From: Nemopilema nomurai
Lineage: Eukaryota > Cnidaria > Scyphozoa > Rhizostomeae > Rhizostomatidae
Reading direction: 5' to 3'
DNA length: 64,000 nucleotides
NCBI GenBank assembly: GCA_003864495.1
Contig: ML133443.1
Span: 1,363,486-1,427,485, forward strand
Position numbers and translations under genes: made by a program. Position 1 is the stretch's first letter. Every line of letters starts with the position of its first letter. The notes beneath the pieces were generated by a model. That model saw only the letters and a list, made by a program, of their open reading frames with translations. It was not told where the DNA came from and did not search any database. Positions 39,340 through 51,900 of this stretch are shown piece by piece.

Positions 39340-41678
39340 AAATGATTTTGATTTTTTTAGCATCCTTATTTAATGCGCATGTTTAGAAATTAGCGCGTTT
39401 ATTTAATCTTGTCAGGTTAAAACAGTTTAATTTTAGGCTTTAAGTGTTCCGAGTGGATGGGGTTTTATTTTCATGACTAGAATGCTTATTTGAGCTTGCC
39501 ATGCATCTCATGTCAAATGATGCCCATGCGAAGATTAAATGGTGACACGTGTCCACAGGAGCAGAGAACCCTGTCCCCTTTTTTCTAACAACTCTGTCCT
39601 GACATCAGATTTAAAGCAACTGGCACCGGGGCTCTGCAAAGACATGCACTGAGATGCATGCAAATGGCTGTGGTAGTTGAAGTTATAATAATTGTCATAG
39701 TCTCATGGTCTTTCCCCTACTGATTGATGACCCCGTACCCCAGCTAACCTTAATAATGAGGTCACCCTCGCCCTTTAGGTCTTCTTTTTACCCTCATTTT
39801 CATTACTTTTGGAATTGGGACTGAATATTATCATCTGAATTATTATTTTTGTCCATCTGTCTTTGTTTAAAAAGTATTAACATAGAGTAATACATGTAAG
39901 GTAGTAGGCATTGCGAAGGCCTCTCCAGCCAAAGTTCCCAATTCTACGGGCCTTTCCACCATCACCAAAAACCGCTACTCGCAAGCTGTATTATCTCTCT
40001 ATGAAACAATTGCCCTATATTCATAATTTCTTGCATTTGTACCAGTGAATTGAATTCTCAGAAGTGGTGTTCTCGTTTTTATAACACTGTGAAGTGTGTT
40101 TGAACCTATCTAAAGAATATTTTTGGATTCTATCGATTTAATAATGAAACGCAGATGACAGATCTGTGGTTGGAGGGGCCTTTTTTACGTCAAATTTAAT
40201 GACAAATCTAATGACAAATCTAACGAAGAAAGCAGTTTTACCTGTTATTTAATAGACTAAGTTGCTGGTATTTTATTAGATCTCTTGACACTCGTATAGT
40301 TTGTAGAAACTTTTTCATGATGCAAACTTGACGTAACGTATTTAGCCGAATTGGACCACAACGATTAATATGCAAAAGCAGACATTTGGTTATTTTACAA
40401 AGTGTCGAGTTAACCACATGGTTCAATCCTATCAAATCCCCCATTTAAAGTTCTAAAAGATAAAAGTCTGAAGGTACCTCAACAGATTCACTGAATTTCC
40501 ACCCATTGTAATAGATAGACAAGTGCTACTTCATTGAAAGCTTTTCCTGTGTTATTTTAAAATTTCAAGATTGCGATATTTCAAGATTCTGTAGCAAGTA
40601 TATTGCCTATGATGGATATGTTCTTTATTCTTATTATAAGAAAGTATCAGTATAGTAACAATTATTTACATTGGAAGACAATCAACTTTGGTGTAAACTA
40701 AGTGAAAGAATAATTTTTTGGTGCAGGGAAATATTATGTCGTCACTTTTGACTTTCTTTAGTAATTTAGTGAGAAAATTCAGTTGTCATATTTTGCTTCT
40801 TAAAAGGCTTTTAAAGAAGCAGCTGCAATGAAATTTTGAAATTGAATTGAAAATATGTATTGGAAATAAAGAGCATTAATTTGTGTAATACTTTCCAGTC
40901 ATTTACCCATGAGAGCATTTAGCTCACGGCAAATGGATCGGACATGGATTTGCAGTCAATATTGGTTGTTGCCGATATTTTCTCGGATTTGTGATGAGGC
41001 AAAACCCCTGATATAAAGAACTGCAGAAGCGAGGGAAAGAATACGCCGCATGGAGAAAAGGTGAGTACGTCATCGTTCGTTTTCCGCTATTCTATTAGAA
41101 GTGTCCGAAGTCTGTTTCGATTCTCCTTGTCAGGAAAAGTATTTTTACTTTTCTCCAAGCAACCGATACCGATATTATATGCACCAGGTATTCACTTGGG
41201 GATTTGGAGAGTTGCACTAAATTGTCAATTTGATAAAATTAGCATTCTCAAGATTATTTGTGGTAAGTCCTTTTACAGACAATAAGTGATGAAAGACACA
41301 GAAGGAAGACGCCAAAAAGATTACGTTGACTGGAAAAAACGCTGCTTGCGTTTACATAGAATCTCAGTTGCAAAGATAGTTTTCAAGAAATGTAGCAACT
41401 TTGCATAAAAAACTACCATAGTTCGATTGATGTCCAGTTACTGCCACAGCGTTCTTCGGTTCTCCCCAATCTACTTCTGCGCATGTCTACGATAATTTGT
41501 CGATACAAGTTAGCAATGCAACCGTTCATCTGGTCTTTGAAAACTCATGGTCCAAAACAGAAGTCCATTAAATTATGATACAGTACATGCTGTGATGATC
41601 TTCTAGAACCAGTCACAGGTGTGACAACCATCTCTTATCGTCGTCATACTTTGTGATTCTTTCTTAGGAAGTCCTCCT
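39340..41678. other. Convergent intergenic region GGT7-like / EFTUD2
   Basis: It should contain the 3' UTR of the GGT7-like gene, with candidate polyadenylation signals ATTAAA at 39534-39539 and AATAAA at 40865-40870, and the EFTUD2 3' UTR on the other strand. Open frames are short. At 41050 an ATGGAGAAAAG/GTGAGT looks like a start codon beside a donor, but no partner exon is evident. Confidence 0.45.
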
Positions 41679-44600
41679 TTACATTGGATAACTAAGTATA
41701 ACATCTTGCCTTGCAAGCTCCAGCAACATAGGGTCGTCGAAGAACTTGTCGATGTTCACATCTTCACTTAGGCCCTTTCTTCGCCGTGTTTTGATCATGA
41801 ACTCTCTCGCCAGATGTGTAGCTGGTTGGATGTCGAGTGGCCGGATGATAATGCTCTTATCTAAAGGATCTCCGGGCACAATCTGCCAGTGATGGAAGAC
41901 TGAGAGACAGAACGCTTGACCTTGGGTGTGAGTGCGAAGGTCAGTTTCGAAACCGAACGAATCGATGGCTGGAATAAACGCTTTTATTGTGTACAGAGGA
42001 GACCCGGGGATGGGAGCATCTTGAGTGACGTGGCCTCTTCTCTTTGCCAGCACTGTGTACACAGACGAAACACAATCAGCCGGGGCTTGCACCTCAACAT
42101 AATAGTACGGCTCCATCAAACGAGGTGTCGCCAAGAGGAATGCTGAGTATGCTACTCTCCTTGATGTGGGAATGATCTGTCCCCCTGCTCTGTGAATCGG
42201 CTCCATGGCTATTCCGGCATCCAAAAGCTTGAACTTGACATTCCTAATCGGCTCATCGCAGAGCGGTCCCTCCCTTGTGCCCCACTGGAATCCCTGCACA
42301 ATGTAATCGCGCACAGAGTTCAGCAGATTCTTGTCAACCTCACTAGGCAAGGTGTCGTCTACCAAGATATTTGGACCTGCTGCATCAGGACCGAAGGCCC
42401 AAATCGATCGTGCAGCTAACAAGTCCCAGTCGTACTTTGTTTGGAAGAACTCGCCAAGACGCTTTTTGTCCCATGAAATTTGGACTTTGCCAGCTTCAAT
42501 GTCCTCTGCGAGGCCTTTTTCCAAAGGCTCTGAAATCATGGTTAGCTTGTTCTTCTTGTTGGGCGTCTCAGCAAAACACTTCAAGGATGATGTCTCGACC
42601 ACTGTCTCACAGAACGTGACAACTGGATCTGCAACCTTGATATCAATATCAGAATACATCTTGCGCAGGTCATGCATTACACAATCCATGTACAGTTCTC
42701 CTGTGCCAAGAATAATGTGCTCCCCAGATTCTTCTACTTTGGTTGTTACAAGAGGATAGCTCTTGTTGATTTTTCTCAGGCCATCCAACATCTTCGGCAG
42801 CTCTGACGGATTGACAGGCTCAACAGCAACTTTAATTACTGATGTTGTGTTGAACTTCAATGGCCTAAAAATGTGGACGTCCTCTGACCCCTTGATTCCA
42901 GTAATTGTAGCTGTTTTTACTATAAGCTCATCAATTCCTTCAATGAGAACCCAGTTTCCAGCTGGCACACGGTTCACCTCCACTTTGTACCTCCCCTCGT
43001 TGATCCACAGTCTGCCAACTAGGCTGACCCGTGAATCCTCCTCGTCATCAATTGTATAGCCTTCCCCGAGTACCTTCACCTGTTGGCCAGCATGCAGAAT
43101 TCCACTCATGACACGCCCAAATGCATGAAACTGTATGCCATCTTCAGTTGCGTACAACTTGCTTGTATGTACCATCAAAATGCCTTCCGGATCACAATAG
43201 ATCATGGAGTCACTAATTTCAGAATCTTTTGGCCCAGTGTAAGTATGATCTACCTTTGTTTCAGCAGCTGATGATGGGGATGGGACATGTCGCACAACCA
43301 TGTCCACAAAGCCAGTGAACTCTCCAAAAAACCGACTGCAAACAAGCCTCATTAGAGGTCTGATGTTCATTTTAAGCTCAGTCTTACTCAGGTGAATACC
43401 TAGCTCTTCCAAAGCTTTTGGCAATGTGGTATCAACATCTCCCACTACTTGAGCAAACAGTTTATACAGTGGCTCCAGGATGAACTCTACAAAACTTCTA
43501 GGAGATGTATTGAGTGGAGCTTTTTTAGTAAACTTTCTTGTTTTCTGGTTGAAGTAGATGTCGCCCCATAACCGCTTGGAGAAATCATTGTAGTTGACCC
43601 CTTCCCCAAAGGTATCACAGTAAAGCTTTGCAAAGGATTGCAAAGTGAAGCAGAATCGGTATTGTGAACTTGCGAAGCAGACATTACCCAGCAAAGGGGA
43701 CACAATGACGTCATCTGTCCCTTCAGCGTAAACACTAAGAAGAGAGTTCACTTCATCTATTATGTGCTTCAATTTATAGTAAGCATCAGTTGGTGGCAAC
43801 TTCAACTCCACAATCAGGCGATCTATTTTGTTGATGCACACAGTAACTTTGAGCTGTTCTTGAACTGCATGTTTCAGTGCTCTCTCCACGTTCATCATGA
43901 CACCTTCAGCGGCATCAATGAAAATCACAGCTCCATCACACATTCGGAATGCTGCAGTCATTTCATCAGAAAAATTGACATGACCAGGGACATCAAAAAT
44001 ATTTACCAAATGTGATTTGTCCTTGCAGTCTTGAAGAACGAATGTCACTGGTGTCGATTTTATGCTTAGTTGTCGTTCCTTTTCAATAACAAGAGTATCA
44101 GTGTATGACAAATCTCTGCCATCTTTCACCTGCAGATCCGGATGGGTCTGTTCAAAGAGGGAATCAACAAACGTTGTCTTGCCTGAATGCAAGTTCCCTA
44201 CTAAGGCTACATTGCGTATAAGGTCTGGGGTATCCATGAGATCTGCCAAAAACTCCATGTTATATATTGTTGTTGGCAGCTCTTGCTCAATAAGTGCAAA
44301 CTTCTTCTTAACAACAGGCTTTATGATTGGCTCGGTCAATGGCTGCTCATCTTCTTCTTGAACAAGTGTTTCAACTTCTGGTCCATAGACCTATGGGTTA
44401 ACATCAATCACATTATATTTCAAATAAATAAGCTAGCAAATAAACAAATAAACAGTTCTTCCTGTTTATTGTGCATAATGAAATGTTTTACAGCAAAATC
44501 TAATTTCCAGGTCAATTTACTCATATTTTTAGTTTCTAAATTAATTAGTTCACACTTTTAGCACCTCAATTAATTCACCTTCATTTGTTTTTTTGATAGT

Positions 44601-45707
44601 ATAAGCATTTATACCTCATTTGAAACTAAACCATTCTATAACCATTAAATAAATATTGGTTGCAAACTAAAGTGGTTTTTGCATGAGTTTTTGCTGGTTA
44701 GCTAGGGCTTTAAAACAGCAGCACATAAAAAACAATCAGTGAATAAAGAATGAGTAGCTTGCAAGAAAGAATATTTCTTTGATTTTAACCATAAGGTAGA
44801 GTAGATTATGTATAAAGATAGATTAGGTCAAGTTAAGTGTGATTGTCATAAATTAAGTCAGACTGTTTGCATTGCTTGTTTTTAATTGATGCTAACTCAG
44901 AATAATGATCTTAGTACTGTTAGTCTATGATCTACATGCTGATATCATGAGAAGTTGGCTATCAAACAACTTATGAAATATAATGAGCTTTGAGCTTAAA
45001 GTGATGAAAATAAATTTATGATGATTGCTACAGGGATGTTGGTATCTTGTTGGTTTTTTAAAAGGAAACGCCAAGCTTTGAGCTGCATGCTAGCTTTATT
45101 AAGCCAAAATCACGTGTTTAATCAGTTTTAATTATATTTCTGAAATTTGCTAAATGCAAGGAAATATTTGGAACAATAAATTTGAACATATTTGCCTTTG
45201 TTTATGGACTTCCTTACAAAAATTTACCTTGTGCAAAATATAACAAGCAGTACCCAGAGAAACTCATTACTCATTTGCAAGCTTTTTAGCATAACAAATA
45301 ACTCTAAAGGTAGTCAAGTGTTGAGAGATTGAGAGCCTAATATTGACTGATTAAAGCGCGCCTAAAGTAATAAAGACAAGTTTACTATTTACTGTTGATG
45401 AAAGCATTAAAAAGTATTGAAGTTGGCAACTTAGTTTCACGGAGTTTTGATTAAAAGAGTTGATCAAACATAGTATACATTTTTTCTCTCAAATTACCTC
45501 TTCTGCAGTGGGATAATACTTCTTATCTTCATGTAAAACGACCGCCATTTCTGGTTCCGCTTCTTCGATACCACCCTCTCGCATTTCGTCATCGTCATCT
45601 GCATCTTGCTCGATCTCTTCTTCCGCATCTTCCCCTTCACTCTCCTCTTCACTCTCAAGCTCAGGGCCAATGTAATTTCCGAACTCGTCATACAGTTCGG
45701 CCTCCAT
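41679..45707 (-). CDS. EFTUD2: EFTUD2 (U5-116K / Snu114), spliceosomal GTPase
   Basis: EFTUD2 is the EF-2-like GTPase of the U5 snRNP that, with PRP8 and BRR2, controls spliceosome activation and disassembly in the nucleus. Two coding exons, 45707-45498 and 44390-41679, join in phase 0 and give 973 aa (human 972). Exon 1 encodes [17 protein letters not shown], an acidic stretch and [12 protein letters not shown]; exon 2 opens [18 protein letters not shown]. The GTPase motifs are complete: P-loop GNLHSGKT at about 135-142, DVPGH at about 203-207 and NKID at about 257-260. The EF-G/EF-2-like domains follow, with [41 protein letters not shown] and [18 protein letters not shown] nearly identical to human, ending LSYPM. 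It is head-to-head with FBXO9. A single coding intron is unusual next to the intron-rich neighbours; human EFTUD2 has more than twenty. Confidence 0.98.
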
Positions 45708-45977
45708 TTTGGTAACACAGCAGCACGTTTTCTCTTCGTCCCTCAAGTAACAGTCTCGTTCTCAATTCTCAGATCATAAGGAGGCCAGCAGAAACAAGTG
45801 GTTTGTTGATTCTGAAGTAGTCCGCCGCCTACTATTCTGGTCACACAGTGTTACATATTCCGATTTTATCAATTTTGTGCAATGTGTACCAGATTATCGA
45901 CTGAAAACTTTGTTCTTTTACTTTCATCCAGCTTGCCTCATTGTTTGTGTTACGGTATTACGACGTCCCTCTAAGGA
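45708..45977. promoter_or_regulatory. Bidirectional promoter interval EFTUD2 / FBXO9
   Basis: The EFTUD2 start codon (45707, minus) and the FBXO9 start codon (45978, plus) are 270 bp apart, so the promoters and 5' UTRs of both genes are packed here. I see no convincing TATA box. The arrangement suggests shared control of two broadly expressed genes; that is inference from spacing only. Confidence 0.5.
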
Positions 45978-48900
45978 ATGGTAAGATATATCATTCGTGC
46001 ATGTTGTTGTTCCTCCATTGAATAGAGATATTATCTTACACAAATTGTTATTTGTTACACTTCGTGTGGTCGAGGGCCTTGTTTTCCAATTCATGCTCCA
46101 ATTTTAGGAAGAAAAAGAAAGAATCCAGCTAGAACTTGCATCCTTTCGCCAGCACTGGCATGATGAGATTCAAAATAAACAAGGCAGCGAAACTCCGAAG
46201 TCTGAAAAATCCACCAGTAGAGATGAACGTGAAGCAAGGAGAGACAGCCATTTTGAAGAAGCTGCATCAAAACAGGGCCAAGAGACCAAAGCTTCTAAAG
46301 CATGTGAAGAGCCTTCAGAAAAAGAGAAGGAAGAGAAGGTTACCATCTTTGTATTTGGATGCCACCATTAGTGTTTCTATCTCTACTCACTCTAGCTGGA
46401 TTGATTTTGGAATTGTTGCATTTCTTAATTTTTCCAGCACAGGTAATCAGCATGCATTTGTCTTGATGTCTTCTGAACTTTTAAGCTACTGGATTTTAAA
46501 CCACTGAAAAGTGTAATGGAAAAATGTAGAAGTATGTCACCTGTTTTGTCAATAGCATTTTAGCCCCCTTAGATGCAATGCATTGTGTATTGATTGAAGG
46601 TATATGTTATTCTTAAATTCTAGAGTTTTTGAAGTCTTAAAGATTTCTTAGGCCAATTGTCTTATTTAATCTCTTCCAGGCTGCAAAGCTTTTCCTGAGA
46701 GGGATAGAGAAAGAAAAGGAGAAACTTATGTATGAAGGTAGTAAGATAACTTTATGACCATTTTTCATTCTTGAAAGGATCTCATATTTGGTAAATTTAT
46801 TGCAATTTTGGGATGCAAATTGTTTATGATTGTTTAGCATATGAAATTTTTTGGTTATTTATGGTTTACATCTACCAAAAACTCTATGAAGGAGATTATG
46901 ACAGGGTAAATAATAAGTTAGAATATTTATTGATCAAAATGGATTATTTTGATTTACTGTATTTCTTTATTTTTCAGCAATTTACTTCTACAAGCAAGCT
47001 GTCCACCTTGTTCCAGACATTGAAACAAGGATAGCTGATTACCAAACCAAATTCAGTAAGCATTCTAGTTCTAATAATTACCTATTTGAAACATTTTTGT
47101 ATTCTACAGTCAAAAAGCTACAGTAAAAGCTATATACCTCAACATGAGGTGAATTGAACTTTATTTAAGGTTTTTATCAAGTTCGTTTTTATTATGTAAC
47201 ACATTTAATTAGATTTATTTTTTTGCATATTATCAGTAAAATTTCAGCTTGCAAAGCAGAGTGCAAGAAACAACCAGTAATATTAATGCTGATGCAAATT
47301 TATACACATTAGCAATGTGAACATTTTTCATTATAATACCAGAAGTTTTAAGATGCAAGACATTTTTGCATATGTTGTGGTTGTTTATACAAAATGCCCA
47401 ACATTTTTCAACTCTAATTTTGGTCATGAAAGATAAGGAAAATGAAGGCAGTAGTGATGAAGAGGTGGATGAAGTTAAACAAGACTACCAAACTAGGTAC
47501 AGTTCAAATATCAGTTTCAGATCTCTATATTTCAGCAATTTCGTATATTTTTCATGTTTGATAATATCTGTTAAAATATACATGCAGTTTATAACACAAA
47601 GTGAGTTTTTTCAGTCTTCATCTCTTCATCAAATCAAATCTTTTTGGTTATATAGAAGTTTAGGCTTATCTGCCATCTGTATTGTTAACAGCTTTTTGCT
47701 GACTACAAACTTTGCATTTTTCAATATTTTGTTATATATCTATGTGAAATGGTTATTATTCAGTAAAACTTCCAATCATAACATGAAGTAAAACAGATTT
47801 TTTTATCACTTTGTTGTGATATAGTTTGGATAATTGGTAGGTGGTTCATTTTGATATGAAAATTCTTCTGCAAATCATTTTTGTTCATTGAAGTAAATGA
47901 TCATACATTGACATATAGATATAGATATTGGTTTGCAGCATTGTTTATTGCCTTTCCTTCCTGTCCTGTTAGTATCTCATTATTATTTCTAGTGCAGAGC
48001 TTGAAGCTATGACAAAGCAATTAAAAACTCTTGGTGTTGGAGAAATGTGTTCTCAAGAGTTCTCATCACAGGTATGCCTCGTGCCATTCTATTTATGCTG
48101 TGCTAGAAGTTCTATTGACACTGTGTTACAATTCTATTTGTGTTAGAAATCTTTGCTACCTTTCAAAAAGTTATCATATTTTCAATTTTGTCATTTAATT
48201 CTTAGGTGCAATATAATAAAATGCAAAAAACATTAATATATTTTGTCATAGAGGTTGATCATAATTCCTAAAATATTAAAATTGCTAAAAATATGTATGG
48301 GGACCCTTGTTTTCGATAAAGAGAAGAGACAGGATTTGACTAAGAATGCTTTCAAGAAAATGTAACCCTGTATAGGAAACTTTCTGAAATAACCCTGTTA
48401 AGAAATCATTCCCTTTGATTAAAAGATTATGCACAACATGTTGGGTATAAAGATTAAAAGCATTTTGTCACAAAGTATTTGACTTATGCATTTATTTTTT
48501 AATAGAAACTATATTAATGAGCTGTTGATGCCAAAAGCTGTATCTTTATTATTATATTTTTTAGTAAAAGGTGTATGCCTATTTCGCAGATTTGTTTATT
48601 TGCAAAAACCAATTTGTTCTGTTGTTTTGCATATTTTGAAGTTGTTACAAGTCACATATAGCAAAGAAAAGCTAGTAATACTAAAGAGCTCTTAAAACTC
48701 AATCAACTGGCAACTGCAGATGCACAATTAAAAGGAAAAACAAAGCGCAGAATATTTCTACTGAAACAGTTCTCCAATACCTCCGCATTAGCCTATCTCT
48801 CAATTTGTTGCAGCAAACGCACGTTTCAGTTCTCCCATCAGAGCTGCTCATTTACATCTTAAGATGGGTAGTTTCAGATGAGTTGGATCTTCGCTCACTC

Positions 48901-51900
48901 GAACAAGCATCACTGGTAAGTTAGTAATGCTCATGATTAGACAAGGTCAAGGTAATTGCTATAGACCCTTTAGGAAGTTAAAGTACTGGGTCCATTCGGT
49001 ACCGTATTAATGACCCACTGACTACAGTTTCGCGTCATAATCATTTATTATTCACATGATGTAACTAATTCAGTTTTGAGATTTGTTAACACTGGTCTCG
49101 GTTTTGTATGTGCTTGTAGTTGATCTAAAACGAGAGGTCATTTGACTCTTGACATTTGACTCTAAGGCAATTGACGCAAGAAGTAAATCCTTAATCACTA
49201 CTTCCATAGATGACACAATACGTGCCAACTTCAATTATCTATAGCACAATGTGTGTAAATTAGTGAGAAATTATCCGATGCAATATGAATATGGCAAGAT
49301 GTAAGTCATTTAAGCGGTTTTGTTGAATGGAGTAAACAAATGTAGGGTTGATGTTAGTTCTAGGCTCCTAAGCTAAGTTTCCCCCGATATAGTTTGATCC
49401 TTTCAAATGTCCATGCGAGAGACTTGTAACATTTTTAAAGATAGTAATCTTTGCTAGTGAACCTCGTGTTGACTTTCGTCGATTATTGTTAAATTTCCAT
49501 TTAGTATTGCTTTGACATTGAGAAACGCTAGATTTGTTCATACGTTTCTCCTCAATTCTGGTTTTTTCGCCAAAGTTTACTTCTTCCAGGTGTGCAAGTG
49601 GTTTTATACTTGTTCAAGAGACGAGTCTGTTTGGAGAGGAGCCTGCCTTAGGTAAGATTATGACAAATGAAAAGTTACCTATAAGCTTTACTTTTAAGTC
49701 CGAGCTGTAAAAGATTCAATGGTGTTATGTTGTAAAAAAGGGCCTAATCATGTGCCCAAATATTATACGTTCTACTCCCTGTCCTCGTGCTCTACAACCC
49801 TCAATACTGTTACGTCATAATGTTTTGTTAATTTATTCAAAACATTGCAAATGATTTTCAATTCAGATATTCACTCTTCACTTTCTACTAAAATAAAGTA
49901 GGTACAACGAATTAAGTCTTGCTTGATAATATTTCAGCATTGGACTATAAGGAACAAGTCAGGTCACGTTAGAATGGGTTTCTTCTTCTTCAGTAAGACG
50001 ATGTTTTGTTTTTCAGGGTCTGGGGTGTTCATTGTGGCTCTCCGGCTGTTTTTGATGGTTGCTGGAGACGTATGTTGCTAGAAAGGCCTCATTTGCATTT
50101 CAACGGCAAGTATAACCCGCCTTCTTCCATTCCATCAGTTTAACTAAGTTTTGAAACGTAGTCTTTGTTAATAACCCTTAAGAAAATTTTCCTAGACCTA
50201 GAATATTTTCTTCCTTAATGCAGAATATGCGCGAAGCTTTTGTAATGGCTAGAGCTCTTGCTTGTGGCTGACGCTGTTTTTTCAACTTTGTTTTCAGAAA
50301 TAGTGAGTTTAATTGCGCCTTCTTGCTAATTTATTCGAATAATTGCGCATATATAAGCGTTATGCTGTTCTTCTTAAGACCTCCCCCGTTTAGTCAGCAG
50401 TGACTGTTGATTAGACATGTATTTAGAGATACAGTGTATATTATTTCCAGGGGTGTACATCAGCAAGAATTCGTACGTCAGAGCAGGCGAGCAGGGACTT
50501 GATTCGTATTATCGCCCATTTCATTACGTGGAGTATTTCAGATACCTGCGCTTTTACGCTGATGGTAATTATCATTTCCGCATTAATGCTTTCATTTTAA
50601 CAGGACCTTTTAATGCATAATGCATATGTTTGTAGATTTTCTGACTGTCCTGAACCTTTCAAGCCAGGATCTTTTAGTTTATTTTGTATCATCATATCAT
50701 AATTTTTCTCTAAAAACTTGCTTTTGGTGCAAAATCAACGCTGTTACATCTTTAAATCATCCTTATAATATCTTGTTATTCCGAATGATAAATACAGCTT
50801 GCTGCTCAGTTCTCTATATACTTTTTACTTATGATAAAACCTTTTAGAACCTCAAACAGTAAAATCAAAGTAGGTAGTTTGCTTAATAGAATTTGTGCCT
50901 GTAGTTCTTCTTGAAAGTCCTGAACCTTTAAGGCCAGTGTATACTTTGTATCATCATATCATAATTTTCCTCACAACTTTTGCTTTTAATGCCAAGCTTT
51001 TAATCGCTACTCATTACTACTTTAAAGGCACAGTAATTCTCACCACAACTCCCGATGACCCAGCAATCGTGATCCCCATGCTGAGGAAAAGGCAGGAAAC
51101 AGCAACAATCAACAAGGGCCATTATCGTCTCACTGGAGACACAGTCAACATTGTTACGAGAAAAGTCCAGCAAAGCAAACCGGAGACAAAAAACAGGAGG
51201 CGCCAGAATCCAACTAGTGTTCAGGAACAAGTGTTTCACATGGTAAGCAGGGAGCAGTTGCTGGATCTTGTGTACCCGGTTTAGCTCCTTTCTAGTTAGT
51301 CTTGTTCATCTACTTGTTTAAACAACAACATTTTATTTGAACAAGTGCTTTGTGGTACAAAACTTCACAATAACAAGAAATAGCGGAACAAGTTTTCGCA
51401 TACTTACAGTACTTTTTGTTCCGACACTCCTTAGAGTGTGCGAACGTTGAAAAAGGGCAAAGAGGGTGATTAGAAGAACGTCCTATTAGTTGTAATTGAC
51501 CAATCAAAGTTACTTAACATCAAACTTTTAGAAGAGCCCAAGAGCCGAACTCTTTGTGCCTAGACAGACTTGGAATTCCAACAGTCATGTAACTTGTGAG
51601 GAAAAATACCGTGAACAATTTCATCTGGTTTGCATTAATTATTCGGTATTTTATGCCAATTTCCTTTTCCCACTTGTCCAGTTTTTAGTATAGGATTGTG
51701 ACCAGCATTGTGTTTGTAGGAGCTGCAATTGAAGGGATCCGGGAGACACAAGAACCGCCAACTGCATTGGACCAGCTATTCCTACATGGTCAATAACAAG
51801 TGAGTTCTGGTTTGGAAGCCTTGTACTACCTTTAGTTTTTGCAATGACCTCAAATGAAAATGGGGAGAGGAGTAATTGCTTCTAGGCACGGATCATCCCG

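Noticed and set aside
41050..41066. ATGGAGAAAAG followed by GTGAGT, like a first coding exon
   Set aside because: Only four codons, and no downstream plus-strand exon continues it; EFTUD2 occupies the following DNA on the other strand.
42331..42759. 142-codon plus-strand frame opposite EFTUD2
   Set aside because: It is antisense shadow of a highly conserved coding exon with no family resemblance of its own.
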